Positions 9,192-17,884 of a stretch of 64,000 nt of DNA are shown one piece after another. Made by a program: the position numbers and the translations under genes. The DNA lies in NCBI RefSeq assembly GCF_001465875.1, contig NZ_LN901324.1:992001-1056000 (forward strand), given 5' to 3'. The stretch's first letter is position 1; each line of letters begins with the position of its first letter. Under the pieces are notes generated by a model. The model made no database searches. It was not told the DNA's origin and was given only the letters and a program-made list of their open reading frames with translations. The stretch is from Legionella saoudiensis (GTDB lineage: Bacteria > Pseudomonadota > Gammaproteobacteria > Legionellales > Legionellaceae).

Positions 9192-9587
9192 ATGGACCCA
9201 GTAGTTGCGAAAATGATTTCCAAAGCCCATGATGTACTTGCGCACTCGTATGCGCCCTACTCTAAGTTTACTGTGGCGTGCTGTATTCGTACTGAAAATG
9301 ATAATTTTTATACAGGAACCAATGTTGAAAATGGCTCCTACAGTTTAACCGTTTGCGCAGAAACATCTGCTATTTCAGCAATGGTTACGGCCGGAGAACA
9401 GCGCATTAAAAGTATGGTCGTACTCGCTGGAACAAATACGTTATGTTCTCCTTGTGGCGCATGCCGTCAAAGGATTCATGAGTTTTCAGCACCGGATACA
9501 ATGATACATCTTTGTACTAAAGATTCAGTCATTCGGAGTATTACCGTAAAAGAACTCTTGCCCTTAGCTTTTGATTTTAACCCCTAA
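9192..9587 (+). CDS. cdd: Cytidine deaminase
   Basis: Deaminates cytidine and deoxycytidine to the uridine forms in pyrimidine salvage. At 131 aa it is the short, tetrameric, all-Cys zinc type. The first zinc/catalytic motif is CAETSAISAM, with Cys ligand and catalytic Glu around residues 53-55. The second is SPCGACRQ, giving two more Cys ligands near 86-89. The N-terminal SYAPYSKFTVAC and NVENGSY are also typical. It is first in a three-gene salvage operon; punA follows after 13 bases and deoC overlaps punA, so cytidine, purine nucleosides and deoxyribose phosphate are handled together. Confidence 0.95.
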   Translation: MDPVVAKMISKAHDVLAHSYAPYSKFTVACCIRTENDNFYTGTNVENGSYSLTVCAETSAISAMVTAGEQRIKSMVVLAGTNTLCSPCGACRQRIHEFSAPDTMIHLCTKDSVIRSITVKELLPLAFDFNP

Positions 9588-9600
9588 TAGGATAATTTGT

Positions 9601-10440
9601 ATGATGAACACTGCAGCAAAGCAGAGCTATCCCCATTTAGCAGCGGACTATATTAAAAAACTACATCCTTCATTCAAAGCAACCGTTGCTGTTGTTTTAG
9701 GCTCAGGTTTAGGCCAATTTGCTGATGAGTTACAAGACTCTGTTCGTATTAGTTTTAACGATCTACCTGGATTTCCTAAAATCACCGTACATGGCCATGG
9801 CGGAAATTTAATTTTAGGGTATTGGAACGGTGTGGGTGTTGTTTGCTTGCAAGGAAGAGCTCATACCTATGAAGGCCTAGAAAATTATGAAACAGTAAAA
9901 ACTTATGTCCGCACCTTAAAGCTCTTAGGATGTACATATTTTATTGCTACAAATGCGTCTGGCTCCTTAAGAGAAGACGTTGGGCCAGGTGAGCTAATGT
10001 TAATCAATGACCATATTAACTTGCAACCACATAATCCCTTAATTGGTCCTAATGAGGAGGAATTTGGTCCGCGATTCTATCCTCTAGACAATGCTTATGA
10101 TAAAACCATGCGTCAAGACTTACACGCCATGGCGAAAAAACTATCAATTAAGCTTGCAGAAGGTGTTTATATTTCCGTATTAGGTCCTCATTATGAAACG
10201 GCAGCCGAAATTAGAGCCTTTAAAGTTTTAGGCGCAGATGCAGTTGGAATGTCTACAGTGCCAGAAGTCCTCGTAGCGAATCATTGTGGCATGCAGGTAG
10301 CCGTTATTGCCACTATTACTAACCTGGCTACAGGCTTAGCTCAAACAGCCCACAGCCATGATGCGGTTGTTGAAATGGCTGCTAATGCCGCTAAACAACT
10401 TAATAGACTGCTAAAAGAATACATTGCAGGACTCAAGTGA
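9601..10440 (+). CDS. punA: Purine-nucleoside phosphorylase (trimeric class)
   Basis: Phosphorolysis of inosine/guanosine-type nucleosides to the base plus ribose-1-phosphate. The 279-aa product shows the trimeric (PNP/XapA/MTAP) class: VVLGSGLGQFADEL for phosphate binding, HGHGGNLILG, YEGLENYETV, ATNASGSL and GPHYETAAEIRAFKVLGADAVGMSTVPEV for base recognition. This is not the hexameric DeoD type. I start at ATG 9601, with AGGAT seven bases upstream. The gene name could also be xapA or deoD in other annotations. It overlaps deoC by GTGA. Confidence 0.92.
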   Translation: MMNTAAKQSYPHLAADYIKKLHPSFKATVAVVLGSGLGQFADELQDSVRISFNDLPGFPKITVHGHGGNLILGYWNGVGVVCLQGRAHTYEGLENYETVKTYVRTLKLLGCTYFIATNASGSLREDVGPGELMLINDHINLQPHNPLIGPNEEEFGPRFYPLDNAYDKTMRQDLHAMAKKLSIKLAEGVYISVLGPHYETAAEIRAFKVLGADAVGMSTVPEVLVANHCGMQVAVIATITNLATGLAQTAHSHDAVVEMAANAAKQLNRLLKEYIAGLK

Positions 10441-11207
10441 TTTTAGAATCATCATTAAATGAGGTTATCGAATTATTACTCAGCGCTCAAGGTCAACCTG
10501 TAATTAGTGCTGAGTGCTTAATTCGTACACTTGACCTCACCTTATTAGATGAACAGGCCTCTGTTGACTCTCTGGCTCAATTAAAGCGCAATGCCTGTAC
10601 AAGCCAGGTTGCGGCCGTATGTGTCTATAGTAAACATCTGTCACTATTTCCCCAGCTTGGTACTATTGAGTTAGCTACCGTGGTTAATTTTCCAGAAGGT
10701 AACCAGGAACTTAATTCTGTTTTAGAGTCAATATATAGAGCTATAGAACTTAATGCCACAGAAATAGATTACGTACTGCCCTATCAATCATATTTGGAAG
10801 GTAGAAAGGATAAGGCATTAACTCAGTGCCAGGCCGTTATCGACTTATGCAGGAAAGAGAATCGCACCTTAAAAATAATACTGGAAACCGGGGCTTTTTC
10901 TGAACTCCAACGTATTTATGAGGTAAGTCATCAGTTAATTGATCTTGGCTGTAATTTTCTAAAAACATCCACCGGAAAAATACCCCAGGGAGCCTCTTTA
11001 CCTGCTGTATTCACAGTTCTAACGGCTATAAAAGATTCAAATTCACACTGTGGTATTAAAATATCAGGTGGAGTAAAAACGCCAATCCAGGCTATTAATT
11101 ACGCAAAACTAGCCGAATTAATTATAAGAAAACCTATCGATAAAAGTTGGTTTCGTATTGGTGCAAGTAGCCTATTGACCGAATTAAACAATTCCTTGCT
11201 AAGATGA
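10437..11207 (+). CDS. deoC: Deoxyribose-phosphate aldolase
   Basis: Cleaves 2-deoxyribose-5-phosphate to glyceraldehyde-3-phosphate and acetaldehyde. The Schiff-base Lys is visible in FLKTSTGK, the second catalytic Lys in GIKISGGVKT and the proton-relay Asp in IRTLDLTLLD. The C-terminal FRIGASSLLTEL matches the E. coli-type enzyme. At 256 aa it is the usual length. Translation starts with GTG at 10437, overlapping the punA TGA as GTGA, a strong sign of coupling. The acetaldehyde/triose products link nucleoside salvage to central carbon metabolism. Confidence 0.93.
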   Translation: MILESSLNEVIELLLSAQGQPVISAECLIRTLDLTLLDEQASVDSLAQLKRNACTSQVAAVCVYSKHLSLFPQLGTIELATVVNFPEGNQELNSVLESIYRAIELNATEIDYVLPYQSYLEGRKDKALTQCQAVIDLCRKENRTLKIILETGAFSELQRIYEVSHQLIDLGCNFLKTSTGKIPQGASLPAVFTVLTAIKDSNSHCGIKISGGVKTPIQAINYAKLAELIIRKPIDKSWFRIGASSLLTELNNSLLR

Positions 11208-11358
11208 CAGGCTCTCAAAAGCTTAAGTGAGCGCTATTATTTTATAAAAAATACTCCATCACCAAGCCATAAATACTGAGTGCCTTTAATAGCAATAAAT
11301 GGTTAAATTCGCTAGAATGCCCTAGCAATCAATGAGCAATTCTTGGAGTATATTTACC

Positions 11359-11739
11359 ATGAAAAATAATTCCCTAGTTAAGTTTCTTTTAGTGGCTGTT
11401 TTAGGACTGGCCTTAAGCAGTTGTAAAACCACACCTCCTGGAGAATATGATGCTAATGAAGTAGGCAAAATTAAAAAAGTTATTCCCGGCACTATTATCT
11501 CCAAGCGTACAGTTAATTTGCACCGACAAAGTGCTGCAAAAAGTTCATCAAGTGGAGACTTTGTTGATAATGGATACAATCAGACACGTGGAGTTGAGTA
11601 CGTTATTAAATTAAAATCTGGTGGTATAATTTCTGTTGTTCAATCCGAAGATCTGAACTTAAAAAATAAGCAAAAGATTTTGGTAATTTACGGCAAACAC
11701 ACCCGTGTAGTTGCTGATAATGGAAGTGAAACATTTTAA
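11359..11739 (+). CDS. Small lipoprotein of unknown function
   Basis: 126-aa protein with an N-terminal signal (MKNNSLVKFLLVAVLGLA) ending in the lipobox LSSC, then Lys at +2, which by the usual rule suggests outer-membrane sorting. The mature part (GEYDANEVGKIKKVIPGTIISKRTVNL, later VEYVIKLKSGGIISVVQ) resembles the beta-rich part of SlyB/17-kDa surface antigen lipoproteins. The glycine-zipper segment of those proteins is absent. The start at 11359 is favoured by GGAG ten bases upstream; an ATG at 11332 would push the signal peptide inwards. A strong terminator follows, so it is monocistronic. Confidence 0.8.
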   Translation: MKNNSLVKFLLVAVLGLALSSCKTTPPGEYDANEVGKIKKVIPGTIISKRTVNLHRQSAAKSSSSGDFVDNGYNQTRGVEYVIKLKSGGIISVVQSEDLNLKNKQKILVIYGKHTRVVADNGSETF

Positions 11740-11753
11740 CTTCCAAGTAGTTT

Positions 11754-11794
11754 AAAGATGTCATCCATCCATTAGCAAGGGATGACATCTTTTT
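11754..11794. terminator. Intrinsic terminator after the lipoprotein gene
   Basis: A 13-bp perfect inverted repeat (AAAGATGTCATCC at 11754-11766 and GGATGACATCTTT at 11780-11792) with a 13-nt loop runs into TTTTT on the plus strand. It also lies just past the end of the minus-strand gene at 11801 and could serve both. Confidence 0.85.
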
Positions 11795-11800
11795 GGATAC

Positions 11801-13531
11801 TTACCTTAGTTCAAATTGCGTAGGCTGATTCTCAGAAAACTGGCTTAGTGCTTTCGCTAAAACAAAATTATCATACTTTGACTTTAATAATTCAGCGATA
11901 AGAGTGGATTGTTTCCCAGCTATCCCTTCTTCTTTTATTGCCTTCGTAATAAAAAGAATAAACTGATTAAATAGCGCATCTAATTGCTCTGGCTTCGTAC
12001 TCAAATAGGTTTCAACTTCCCGAATATTATCTTTAATTGCATTAACGAAAATCTCATGCGCATTTATAGCCTGAGACACCATAGAAGTGGCGAAATGCTT
12101 ATTATCATTAATCATTCGTGGATTATGCCGATAAAGAGATTTCATTCTACTAATAGCGACTTGGTGTTGAGGGTTTAATTTTAAAACTGCACTATAAAGT
12201 GAATAAGCAGTTATAGGAAGATTTTTAAAAGGTAAGTCTTTGCTTTTATAGTAAAAATCAGAAAAAACTGATAATAAATTTGCTAAGAATCCAGTATTAT
12301 TGTAATTTTCAGCAATATGAAACATCGCTTTCTTAAAGGCTTTATGGTGGCCCAGAGGAGTCACTGTTGTAGTTTGGGCTGCCCGAGCTGACGGCACAAA
12401 AAATGTGTTGGCGAACAATGAAGTAGTTGGCACAACGTGTGCAGATACTTCCGATGCTTCCAACTGCATAGGCGTTGCCGTTGGCCTATTTCGTTCAAGT
12501 GTAGAATCCATCGGCACTACATCTGATGTATAAAAGGGCTCTTCTAAATCCATAACATCAACTTTTCTGAATTTTGCCTGGCTATCCATTGCAACATCAG
12601 GAACTTCCGTAGAAGTAGCCATGTGGAGCTCTTCCTCCTCTTCGTCGATAATAATTCGCCTACGTTTTTCTATTTTTTTAGGGATTTTTACTTCTTCATT
12701 ATCCACTGGCAAACGAGCCATTAGTTTGCGAAGATCGGCGATTAGCTCGCTCTCTTCATCTATATCCGTAGTAACTTTTATTAACACATTACATTGCCTA
12801 GCAAGTTCATGAGCGGCTGAATCATTGTTTTCAACAGCAACTAAAAGCTCATACCCTAGCAGTTCTAATTTATATTGAGCAGATAGCTCTAGCTCATGCA
12901 CAGAGTTATTTTGGATGTAGTTCGTGATTCGCGTAAGAATGCGTTTGTTTTTCTCGCAATGAAAGGCGCGTTCTAAAAGATTTAAATAGCCGATATGTAA
13001 TTCAGCTTCAATCTCCTCACCCGCCTTATCAAAATTATCCATGGCGCGTTTTAGCCAAGTTAAAGCGATTAAAAATTGTTTTTCTGTCGGGGTCTTTTTA
13101 GCCCTATCAAGCCAATCGATTAACCTATCACTAACCGCCTCAGCAGCCAGAGCAACAGCAGAATAAACCATATTCAATCGTTCAGGAGTAGTCTGAGAAC
13201 CGGTAAATCGTTGAATACTAGTATTATCACAAACCACCTGTAGCTCTTGAAGAGCGCTGCTAATCTCCTTCCATGCTTGAGTTATTTCGGGATAATTTAA
13301 TTTGCCTTTAAGCGAAGCTCTAAGCAGATCTGTGGCACAAACAACCACATCGCTAAGTACATATGCCAATGCATCGTTAAAGGCTCTATTGGCAGTAAAA
13401 TTTCGCTGAGCTGCAATTTGCTGCAGATTCTCGAGGCCTTTTTTATAGTATTTTAATGCCGCTGCAAAATCATGTTCATTATATTTAATATCGCCATTGA
13501 CCTGCTCTTTACTACCAAAGTAATACGTCAT
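11801..13531 (-). CDS. Unknown 576-aa protein with helical N-terminus and basic/acidic cluster
   Basis: I do not recognise it. The first 280 residues are mostly helical, opening with a TPR-like stretch (FAAALKYYKKGLENL). Around residues 282-301 a basic cluster (KIPKKIEKRRR) is followed directly by an acidic run (DEEEEE). A Pro/Thr/Ser-rich linker then leads to a second helical domain (about 380-560). There is no signal peptide or TM helix. The basic cluster resembles a eukaryotic nuclear localisation signal. With its place in an effector-rich stretch, this makes a Dot/Icm substrate plausible but unproven. The start is uncertain: MTYYFGSKEQ at 13531 lacks a strong ribosome site, and ATGs at 13561 and 13588 are in frame. 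Confidence 0.72.
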   Translation of the reverse strand: MTYYFGSKEQVNGDIKYNEHDFAAALKYYKKGLENLQQIAAQRNFTANRAFNDALAYVLSDVVVCATDLLRASLKGKLNYPEITQAWKEISSALQELQVVCDNTSIQRFTGSQTTPERLNMVYSAVALAAEAVSDRLIDWLDRAKKTPTEKQFLIALTWLKRAMDNFDKAGEEIEAELHIGYLNLLERAFHCEKNKRILTRITNYIQNNSVHELELSAQYKLELLGYELLVAVENNDSAAHELARQCNVLIKVTTDIDEESELIADLRKLMARLPVDNEEVKIPKKIEKRRRIIIDEEEEELHMATSTEVPDVAMDSQAKFRKVDVMDLEEPFYTSDVVPMDSTLERNRPTATPMQLEASEVSAHVVPTTSLFANTFFVPSARAAQTTTVTPLGHHKAFKKAMFHIAENYNNTGFLANLLSVFSDFYYKSKDLPFKNLPITAYSLYSAVLKLNPQHQVAISRMKSLYRHNPRMINDNKHFATSMVSQAINAHEIFVNAIKDNIREVETYLSTKPEQLDALFNQFILFITKAIKEEGIAGKQSTLIAELLKSKYDNFVLAKALSQFSENQPTQFELR

Positions 13532-13632
13532 GATAAATAAATACTCAAAAAAAGAAAGCATCCTACCATATGACCTACTTCTGATCAATTAAGTATTTAA
13601 CACAAAGTACTGACTTAGATATATTTGTAAGA

Positions 13633-14478
13633 TTACAAAACAGTTGCTAATGCAAGCCACATGAATGCGCCATAATAAACGCTAATGATAAATGCTCTGA
13701 AGCATTGCGATCGCTCACGTTTGCGTATTAATTTCTGCTGATACAGCAAAACCATGCCCGCTGCAAACCAAAAACCATAAAAACCAATGCTGTTTACCTT
13801 GTTGCTTAATGCCCAGTAAAACCATAAACCATGTAATAAACATTGCAAAAGGCCAATAATAAAACGATCATAACTGGCAAAATAGATCGCAGTAGATTTT
13901 ACACCTATGCGTAAATCATCTTCCTTGTCAGTCATCGCATACATCGTGTCATAAGCCACAATCCAAGCAAAGTTCAACAGAAATAATAAAGTACATTCAG
14001 CATTTAAGGGTACATTAGAAGCCATATAAGCCATGGGAATACCCATGGAAAAGGCTAAGCCAAGAATGAACTGTGGTGCGCTTAAAAATCGCTTACAAAA
14101 CGGATAAAGAATTGAAATGAATAAAGCAATCACGCCTAAATACCAACAAGCCAATGGTAAACTTAGTAAGATAAACAATGCAGCAAACAGTAAGATAAAT
14201 AAGACGCCCAGGGCCTCTTTTAGGCTTATTTCTCCCGAGGTTAATGGACGTAATTTTGTTCGTGCAACGTGTTTATCAATATTGCGATCCGCAATATCAT
14301 TCATCACACAGCCAGCAGCACGCATTAATAAGGTACCGGTTAAAAATAAAACAAATAACTTCAATGAGGGCATCCCTTTGTTTGCTAGCCATAAAGCCCA
14401 GGCCGTAGGAAACCAAAGCAATAAAATTCCTACTGGCTTATCAAAACGCATAAGCCGCCAGTATGCAGTCCACTTCAT
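13633..14478 (-). CDS. ubiA: 4-hydroxybenzoate octaprenyltransferase UbiA
   Basis: Inner-membrane prenyltransferase that joins the polyprenyl tail to 4-hydroxybenzoate in ubiquinone synthesis. The 281-aa product has about eight to nine TM helices. Both Asp-rich motifs are present: NDIADRNIDKHVARTKLRPL (residues about 60-80) and YDTMYAMTDKEDD (about 180-192). The N-terminal RFDKPVGILLLWFPTAWALW is characteristic. It overlaps the upstream ubiC by 4 bases (ATGA), so the first two committed steps of ubiquinone synthesis are translated together, as in many gamma-proteobacteria. Confidence 0.95.
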   Translation of the reverse strand: MKWTAYWRLMRFDKPVGILLLWFPTAWALWLANKGMPSLKLFVLFLTGTLLMRAAGCVMNDIADRNIDKHVARTKLRPLTSGEISLKEALGVLFILLFAALFILLSLPLACWYLGVIALFISILYPFCKRFLSAPQFILGLAFSMGIPMAYMASNVPLNAECTLLFLLNFAWIVAYDTMYAMTDKEDDLRIGVKSTAIYFASYDRFIIGLLQCLLHGLWFYWALSNKVNSIGFYGFWFAAGMVLLYQQKLIRKRERSQCFRAFIISVYYGAFMWLALATVL

Positions 14479-15014
14479 GGAGTAATCTCCCCTAATTCAG
14501 GAAACATAATTTCTACTAAATAAAATGATTCTTTTTCCATAAATAAAAATTCAGCGATACGAACCCAAAGAACATCTCTAATGGTTGGAATGTATTTTTT
14601 AACCCAATAAAACTCCACACATTGATCATCTACAGGATAATTAATGGAATTAATACGTTTTACTTGCGCCATATTAAAAATCAAATTTTTAACTGACTCT
14701 TTACGTAAGCGGCCAAAAAACTCGGTATCTAAATCATAACAACGTTGAGGAATGATAGTTCGTGCATACCAATAAGGTACATTATAGCTCTTCATGAGGA
14801 TTTCCCGTTGAAAAACGGAGGCATCACGCACATCAAGCAAACTTTTAGACCAAAAATCGGTTCTCACCCATTGCTGAGACAATAACTCAATTTGAGCATC
14901 CCCTTGCGTATCACGTAATTTATCAGTTAAGGAGTGTTTATAATTCACCCACTCTAAAAACTTTCTAGAGCACTCGGCTTTCAGTGAAAAGATAAGGCGT
15001 GTATTAATTGGCAT
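14475..15014 (-). CDS. ubiC: Chorismate pyruvate-lyase UbiC
   Basis: Removes pyruvate from chorismate to give 4-hydroxybenzoate. The 179-aa product keeps residues expected for the family: Arg in WYARTIIP (equivalent of the substrate-binding Arg in E. coli) and the C-terminal Glu in LVEIMFPE. QREILM is also family-like. The usual LGxxLF segment has diverged to LRKESVKNLIF, so overall conservation is moderate. Identification rests on these residues plus the coupled ubiA. The start is ATG 15014. The 190-bp gap to the divergent kinase gene should hold both promoters. Confidence 0.86.
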   Translation of the reverse strand: MPINTRLIFSLKAECSRKFLEWVNYKHSLTDKLRDTQGDAQIELLSQQWVRTDFWSKSLLDVRDASVFQREILMKSYNVPYWYARTIIPQRCYDLDTEFFGRLRKESVKNLIFNMAQVKRINSINYPVDDQCVEFYWVKKYIPTIRDVLWVRIAEFLFMEKESFYLVEIMFPELGEITP

Positions 15015-15204
15015 GAATTTAGATCAGCTATATGGTGATTCGTCATCATTTTACCAAAATTAATGATTTAGCGACAAGTTATTGATTCTCTTATTCACTT
15101 TAAGTTGCAATTTATCTTTCTAACCAATGCTTTTTGGTGAAATACTTTTCAAGAAAGGTCACATAGTGTAAAGTATGCTCAATCCTATAACACAAAGATA
15201 ACCA

Positions 15205-16782
15205 ATGCCACAAATCATCGATCCCAGGAATCTTTCCCAGCAAAATGCCAAAAAACTTCAGGCTTTTTTTGATTCCCAACTAAAGCGAGGGATAAAGGTT
15301 TGGCAAAAAGGGCAAATTTATATTTTTGCAGATGGATCTAGTTTTGAATTTTCATCCGATGTAATTTGGCGTCAGCGTAAAGAAGGAAAAAGTGGGGTTC
15401 GTTATGAATTTATAAGTGAGCGTCTCTTGGGTAAAGGAGCATTTGGGGAAGTTTATGAGATCGAGGGTACCTTCGCCCTCAATAATGATTCTTTTCAATT
15501 TAAAGAGCAAGGAGCTAAGGGAAAGAAAAGAGCTGTAAAAATACAATTTCACAATACTTTTTTACCGAAACAAGTAGTTTTGCGGGAATACGATTTATCC
15601 ACGAAGACCACTCATCTTGCTGTTAAAAAACCCACATTAGGAGGTTGGAAAAATAATTCTGCAAGTTTTACGGTACTAAACAAACTCCCTGGTCGAGAGC
15701 TAGCTTCTATTCTTCAAGATGATTTAGCCGGTACGCAAATTTTAACAGTGAATGACCGTATTGAGTTAAGTAAAGCCTTGTTAAAGGTCTTGAAGGAACA
15801 GGTAACTGATAAAGGTATTATCCATAGAGATATAAAGCCAGAAAACATTTTAGTAGATATGAGCACCAAACCATTTTCTCTAAACATTATTGATTTTGGT
15901 CTCAGTACAGCGGCAGCCTCCCCTGATGGGGAATATCCTGGAACACCTCTTTATAAAGCGCCAGAAATATGGGATGAAACGTCGCAAAGCTGTAAAGCTG
16001 ATGTTTTTTCTATGGCACGAGTTATTGCCGAATTATGGAATGATAAGACTCTTTCAATGCTGATGACAGTTGGCACCTATTCCTATGCTAAAACTAACGC
16101 CCATCAAGTGGATTTAAATACTTTATTTTCCGATATTAAAGACTTAGATGAGGAAAATAGCTCTATTATTCGAGCTGCACTTAAAGGAATGTTCCATCCC
16201 CATAGTAACCAACGTTTTTCCATTGATGAGGCTATAGAGCATTTTTCTCATGTTCATACCTCCGAAGAAAAAGCCAATAATGCCATTCTTACTAAAGCTT
16301 ATCCTCAAAGTATGAATCGAATAGAGGCTGCCCTGACCCAAGTAAAAATTTTGAAAAAGCAAGAAGAGGCCTTAATAAAAAGAGGACATGGTAAGGTAGC
16401 TAAGACCCTCAATCATTTGATTGCTGAGATTCAAGACAAAATGGAAAAACTAAAATATATGTCTATTATGGAATATAATCAAAACGTTGAATCATATACT
16501 AAGCATTGCCAAACATTAATAAATACAAATAAAGAGATTTTTGCTCATCATAGAAATGTTAACTATATCTTAGCAAATATTGCATTAGCGATTGCAGGGC
16601 TTGGGGTACTATATCTGACCGCAGGTTTAATGAATCTAGCAGTTACCAAAGGTAATAACTTTTTGTTTTTTAAAGAAACCAAAACCTGTTCATTAGTTAG
16701 TAAAATGAAAGAAAATTTGGATGAAATGGAGGAATCGATACAGCAAGAACACATTTCGTCAGTGATTGAGCTCAACCTCTGA
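15205..16782 (+). CDS. Eukaryotic-type Ser/Thr protein kinase with C-terminal membrane hairpin (effector candidate)
   Basis: 525-aa protein with a Hanks-type kinase domain at about residues 65-350. The Gly-rich loop is GKGAFGEVY (76-84), the ATP-binding Lys is in AVKIQF (K112), the catalytic loop is HRDIKPEN (207-214, D209), DFG is at 230-232 and APE at 252-254. All catalytic residues are intact, so activity is likely. A coiled stretch (about 365-450) follows, then a hydrophobic hairpin (452-479) and a short Glu-rich tail (ENLDEMEESIQQE). The N-terminus has no signal sequence. The organisation resembles the LegK effectors of Legionella and the Glu-rich tail resembles a Dot/Icm signal; secretion is inferred. 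It lies alone between ubiC and fimT, so it is probably an insertion into a core region. Confidence 0.85.
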   Translation: MPQIIDPRNLSQQNAKKLQAFFDSQLKRGIKVWQKGQIYIFADGSSFEFSSDVIWRQRKEGKSGVRYEFISERLLGKGAFGEVYEIEGTFALNNDSFQFKEQGAKGKKRAVKIQFHNTFLPKQVVLREYDLSTKTTHLAVKKPTLGGWKNNSASFTVLNKLPGRELASILQDDLAGTQILTVNDRIELSKALLKVLKEQVTDKGIIHRDIKPENILVDMSTKPFSLNIIDFGLSTAAASPDGEYPGTPLYKAPEIWDETSQSCKADVFSMARVIAELWNDKTLSMLMTVGTYSYAKTNAHQVDLNTLFSDIKDLDEENSSIIRAALKGMFHPHSNQRFSIDEAIEHFSHVHTSEEKANNAILTKAYPQSMNRIEAALTQVKILKKQEEALIKRGHGKVAKTLNHLIAEIQDKMEKLKYMSIMEYNQNVESYTKHCQTLINTNKEIFAHHRNVNYILANIALAIAGLGVLYLTAGLMNLAVTKGNNFLFFKETKTCSLVSKMKENLDEMEESIQQEHISSVIELNL

Positions 16783-16813
16783 GTATATCATCCGTTTAGT
16801 TTGGGGCACTTTC

Positions 16814-16943
16814 GTAAGCATTCACGAGATATTTAAATTTCGTCATTGCAAACCATGGCGAAGCAACCCAGAACAATGCTTCGTTAAGACTCAGTACTGG
16901 GTTGCTTCACTTTGTTCGCAATGACAGAAGTGAACGTTTACTC
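16814..16943. repeat. Palindromic repeat, 86-bp core with outer inverted repeats (copy 1)
   Basis: The core 16841-16926 starts CGTCATTGC and ends GCAATGACA and folds on itself through AAGCAACCCAG / CTGGGTTGCTT. A second, outer inverted repeat flanks it: GTAAGCATTCAC (16814-16825) and GTGAACGTTTAC (16930-16941), matching 10 of 12. An 86-bp core of the same length and near-identical sequence is at 23735-23820, with related flanks. The right outer arm overlaps the fimT stop codon. No transposase is present, so it would be mobilised in trans if at all. Confidence 0.85.
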
Positions 16944-17402
16944 ACTTTCTCTAACTCTACCCAGGCGATTCAAAATAATTTCTGTGCGCTTATCATAATC
17001 TCTACTCGTCAGAATAAAACGACCATTACACATCGCATTAGCCGGATTATTAGAAAAAATAATCCTATTTCCAGGACGCGCACCAATCCATGACAACTGC
17101 CAACCTGGATGATGCCATTGCCATTGATATAATTGTTCTATTTTATTGCTCTTTCTCGTAAACAGTTGTATCCCATTGGCCCAATTTAAAGAGTCATCTA
17201 TAGGTGCAAGGTAAACGGTACTATTTAAAATAAGCGTTTGAGTTTTCGCATACTGTATTGAGTTTTTTAATTCATCAATGAATGTTTGCCGCTCATTTTT
17301 ATGTAAAAAATAGGAATAAGATGCAATTGCAATTAGAGATAAGCCAAGAAATAACATCATGGTGATTAACAATTCAAGTAATGTAAATCCCTTTAACTTC
17401 AT
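16938..17402 (-). CDS. fimT: Minor type IV pseudopilin FimT (GspH/FimT family)
   Basis: 154-aa pseudopilin. The prepilin peptidase site MKLKGFTLLE is at the N-terminus with a single hydrophobic helix to about residue 30, then a GspH-like globular domain. The tail ends LGRVRESE; GRVR (about residues 148-151) fits the GRxR DNA-binding motif that I recall being reported for FimT of L. pneumophila, where FimT is required for natural transformation. I start at 17402, since a longer reading would push the prepilin leader inwards. It follows holD by 10 bases. The TAA lies within the outer arm of a palindromic repeat, so the last residues may be repeat-derived. Confidence 0.85.
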   Translation of the reverse strand: MKLKGFTLLELLITMMLFLGLSLIAIASYSYFLHKNERQTFIDELKNSIQYAKTQTLILNSTVYLAPIDDSLNWANGIQLFTRKSNKIEQLYQWQWHHPGWQLSWIGARPGNRIIFSNNPANAMCNGRFILTSRDYDKRTEIILNRLGRVRESE

Positions 17403-17412
17403 GATATAGAAT

Positions 17413-17826
17413 TTAGGATACCAACTGCTTAATTTCACTAAGAACCTTAAAAACCGTTCTTTTTTCCCGGGGATTGCTTAGCACGTAATCCAAATCCAGG
17501 GTATTAAAGAGGATGGATTGCTCCTGGGTAAACACTTGTTCCTGGCTTACACCAAATACCAAGGTTGCCAAGGAGGCACAAGCCATGTCACGAGGCTGCA
17601 ATCCTATTTTTTGGGCAGAAATAACAGTAAACTCGTCATCATTCAAATTCAGATACTCTATCATCTGCTGTAACAAGAATTCCGCTTTCACACTTAGCGT
17701 TGAGGAAACAAATACAGCCAGCTTTACTGCATTGGAGAGCACTTGAGCTTGTTCTTGCTCCTCTCTCTTAATCCAAGGTCTAATTCCAATTTGGTTTAGA
17801 TAGTAAAGCGTCAGGCTACTGTACAT
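17413..17826 (-). CDS. holD: Probable DNA polymerase III psi subunit (HolD)
   Basis: 137-aa protein with the layout of the psi subunit, which bridges the clamp loader and chi/SSB. The N-terminal LYYLNQIGIRPWIKR resembles the HolD opening, and the C-terminal LDLDYVLSNPREKRTVFKVLSEI resembles its LxxNPxAKRxLWxxL end. The middle is poorly conserved, which is normal for this family. Position supports it: it sits directly upstream of fimT, an order I recall from L. pneumophila. With no database search the call rests on short similarity, so a small unknown protein remains possible. Confidence 0.68.
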   Translation of the reverse strand: MYSSLTLYYLNQIGIRPWIKREEQEQAQVLSNAVKLAVFVSSTLSVKAEFLLQQMIEYLNLNDDEFTVISAQKIGLQPRDMACASLATLVFGVSQEQVFTQEQSILFNTLDLDYVLSNPREKRTVFKVLSEIKQLVS

Positions 17827-17884
17827 AAATTAGACTCATACAAAAAATTTAGTATATCTTGAAATACATGTTCAGTCAGTACAT

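Noticed and set aside
13195..13212. Possible frame shift in the 576-aa gene, because the start is unclear
   Set aside because: The frame is open throughout and helical patterning continues; only the start codon is uncertain.
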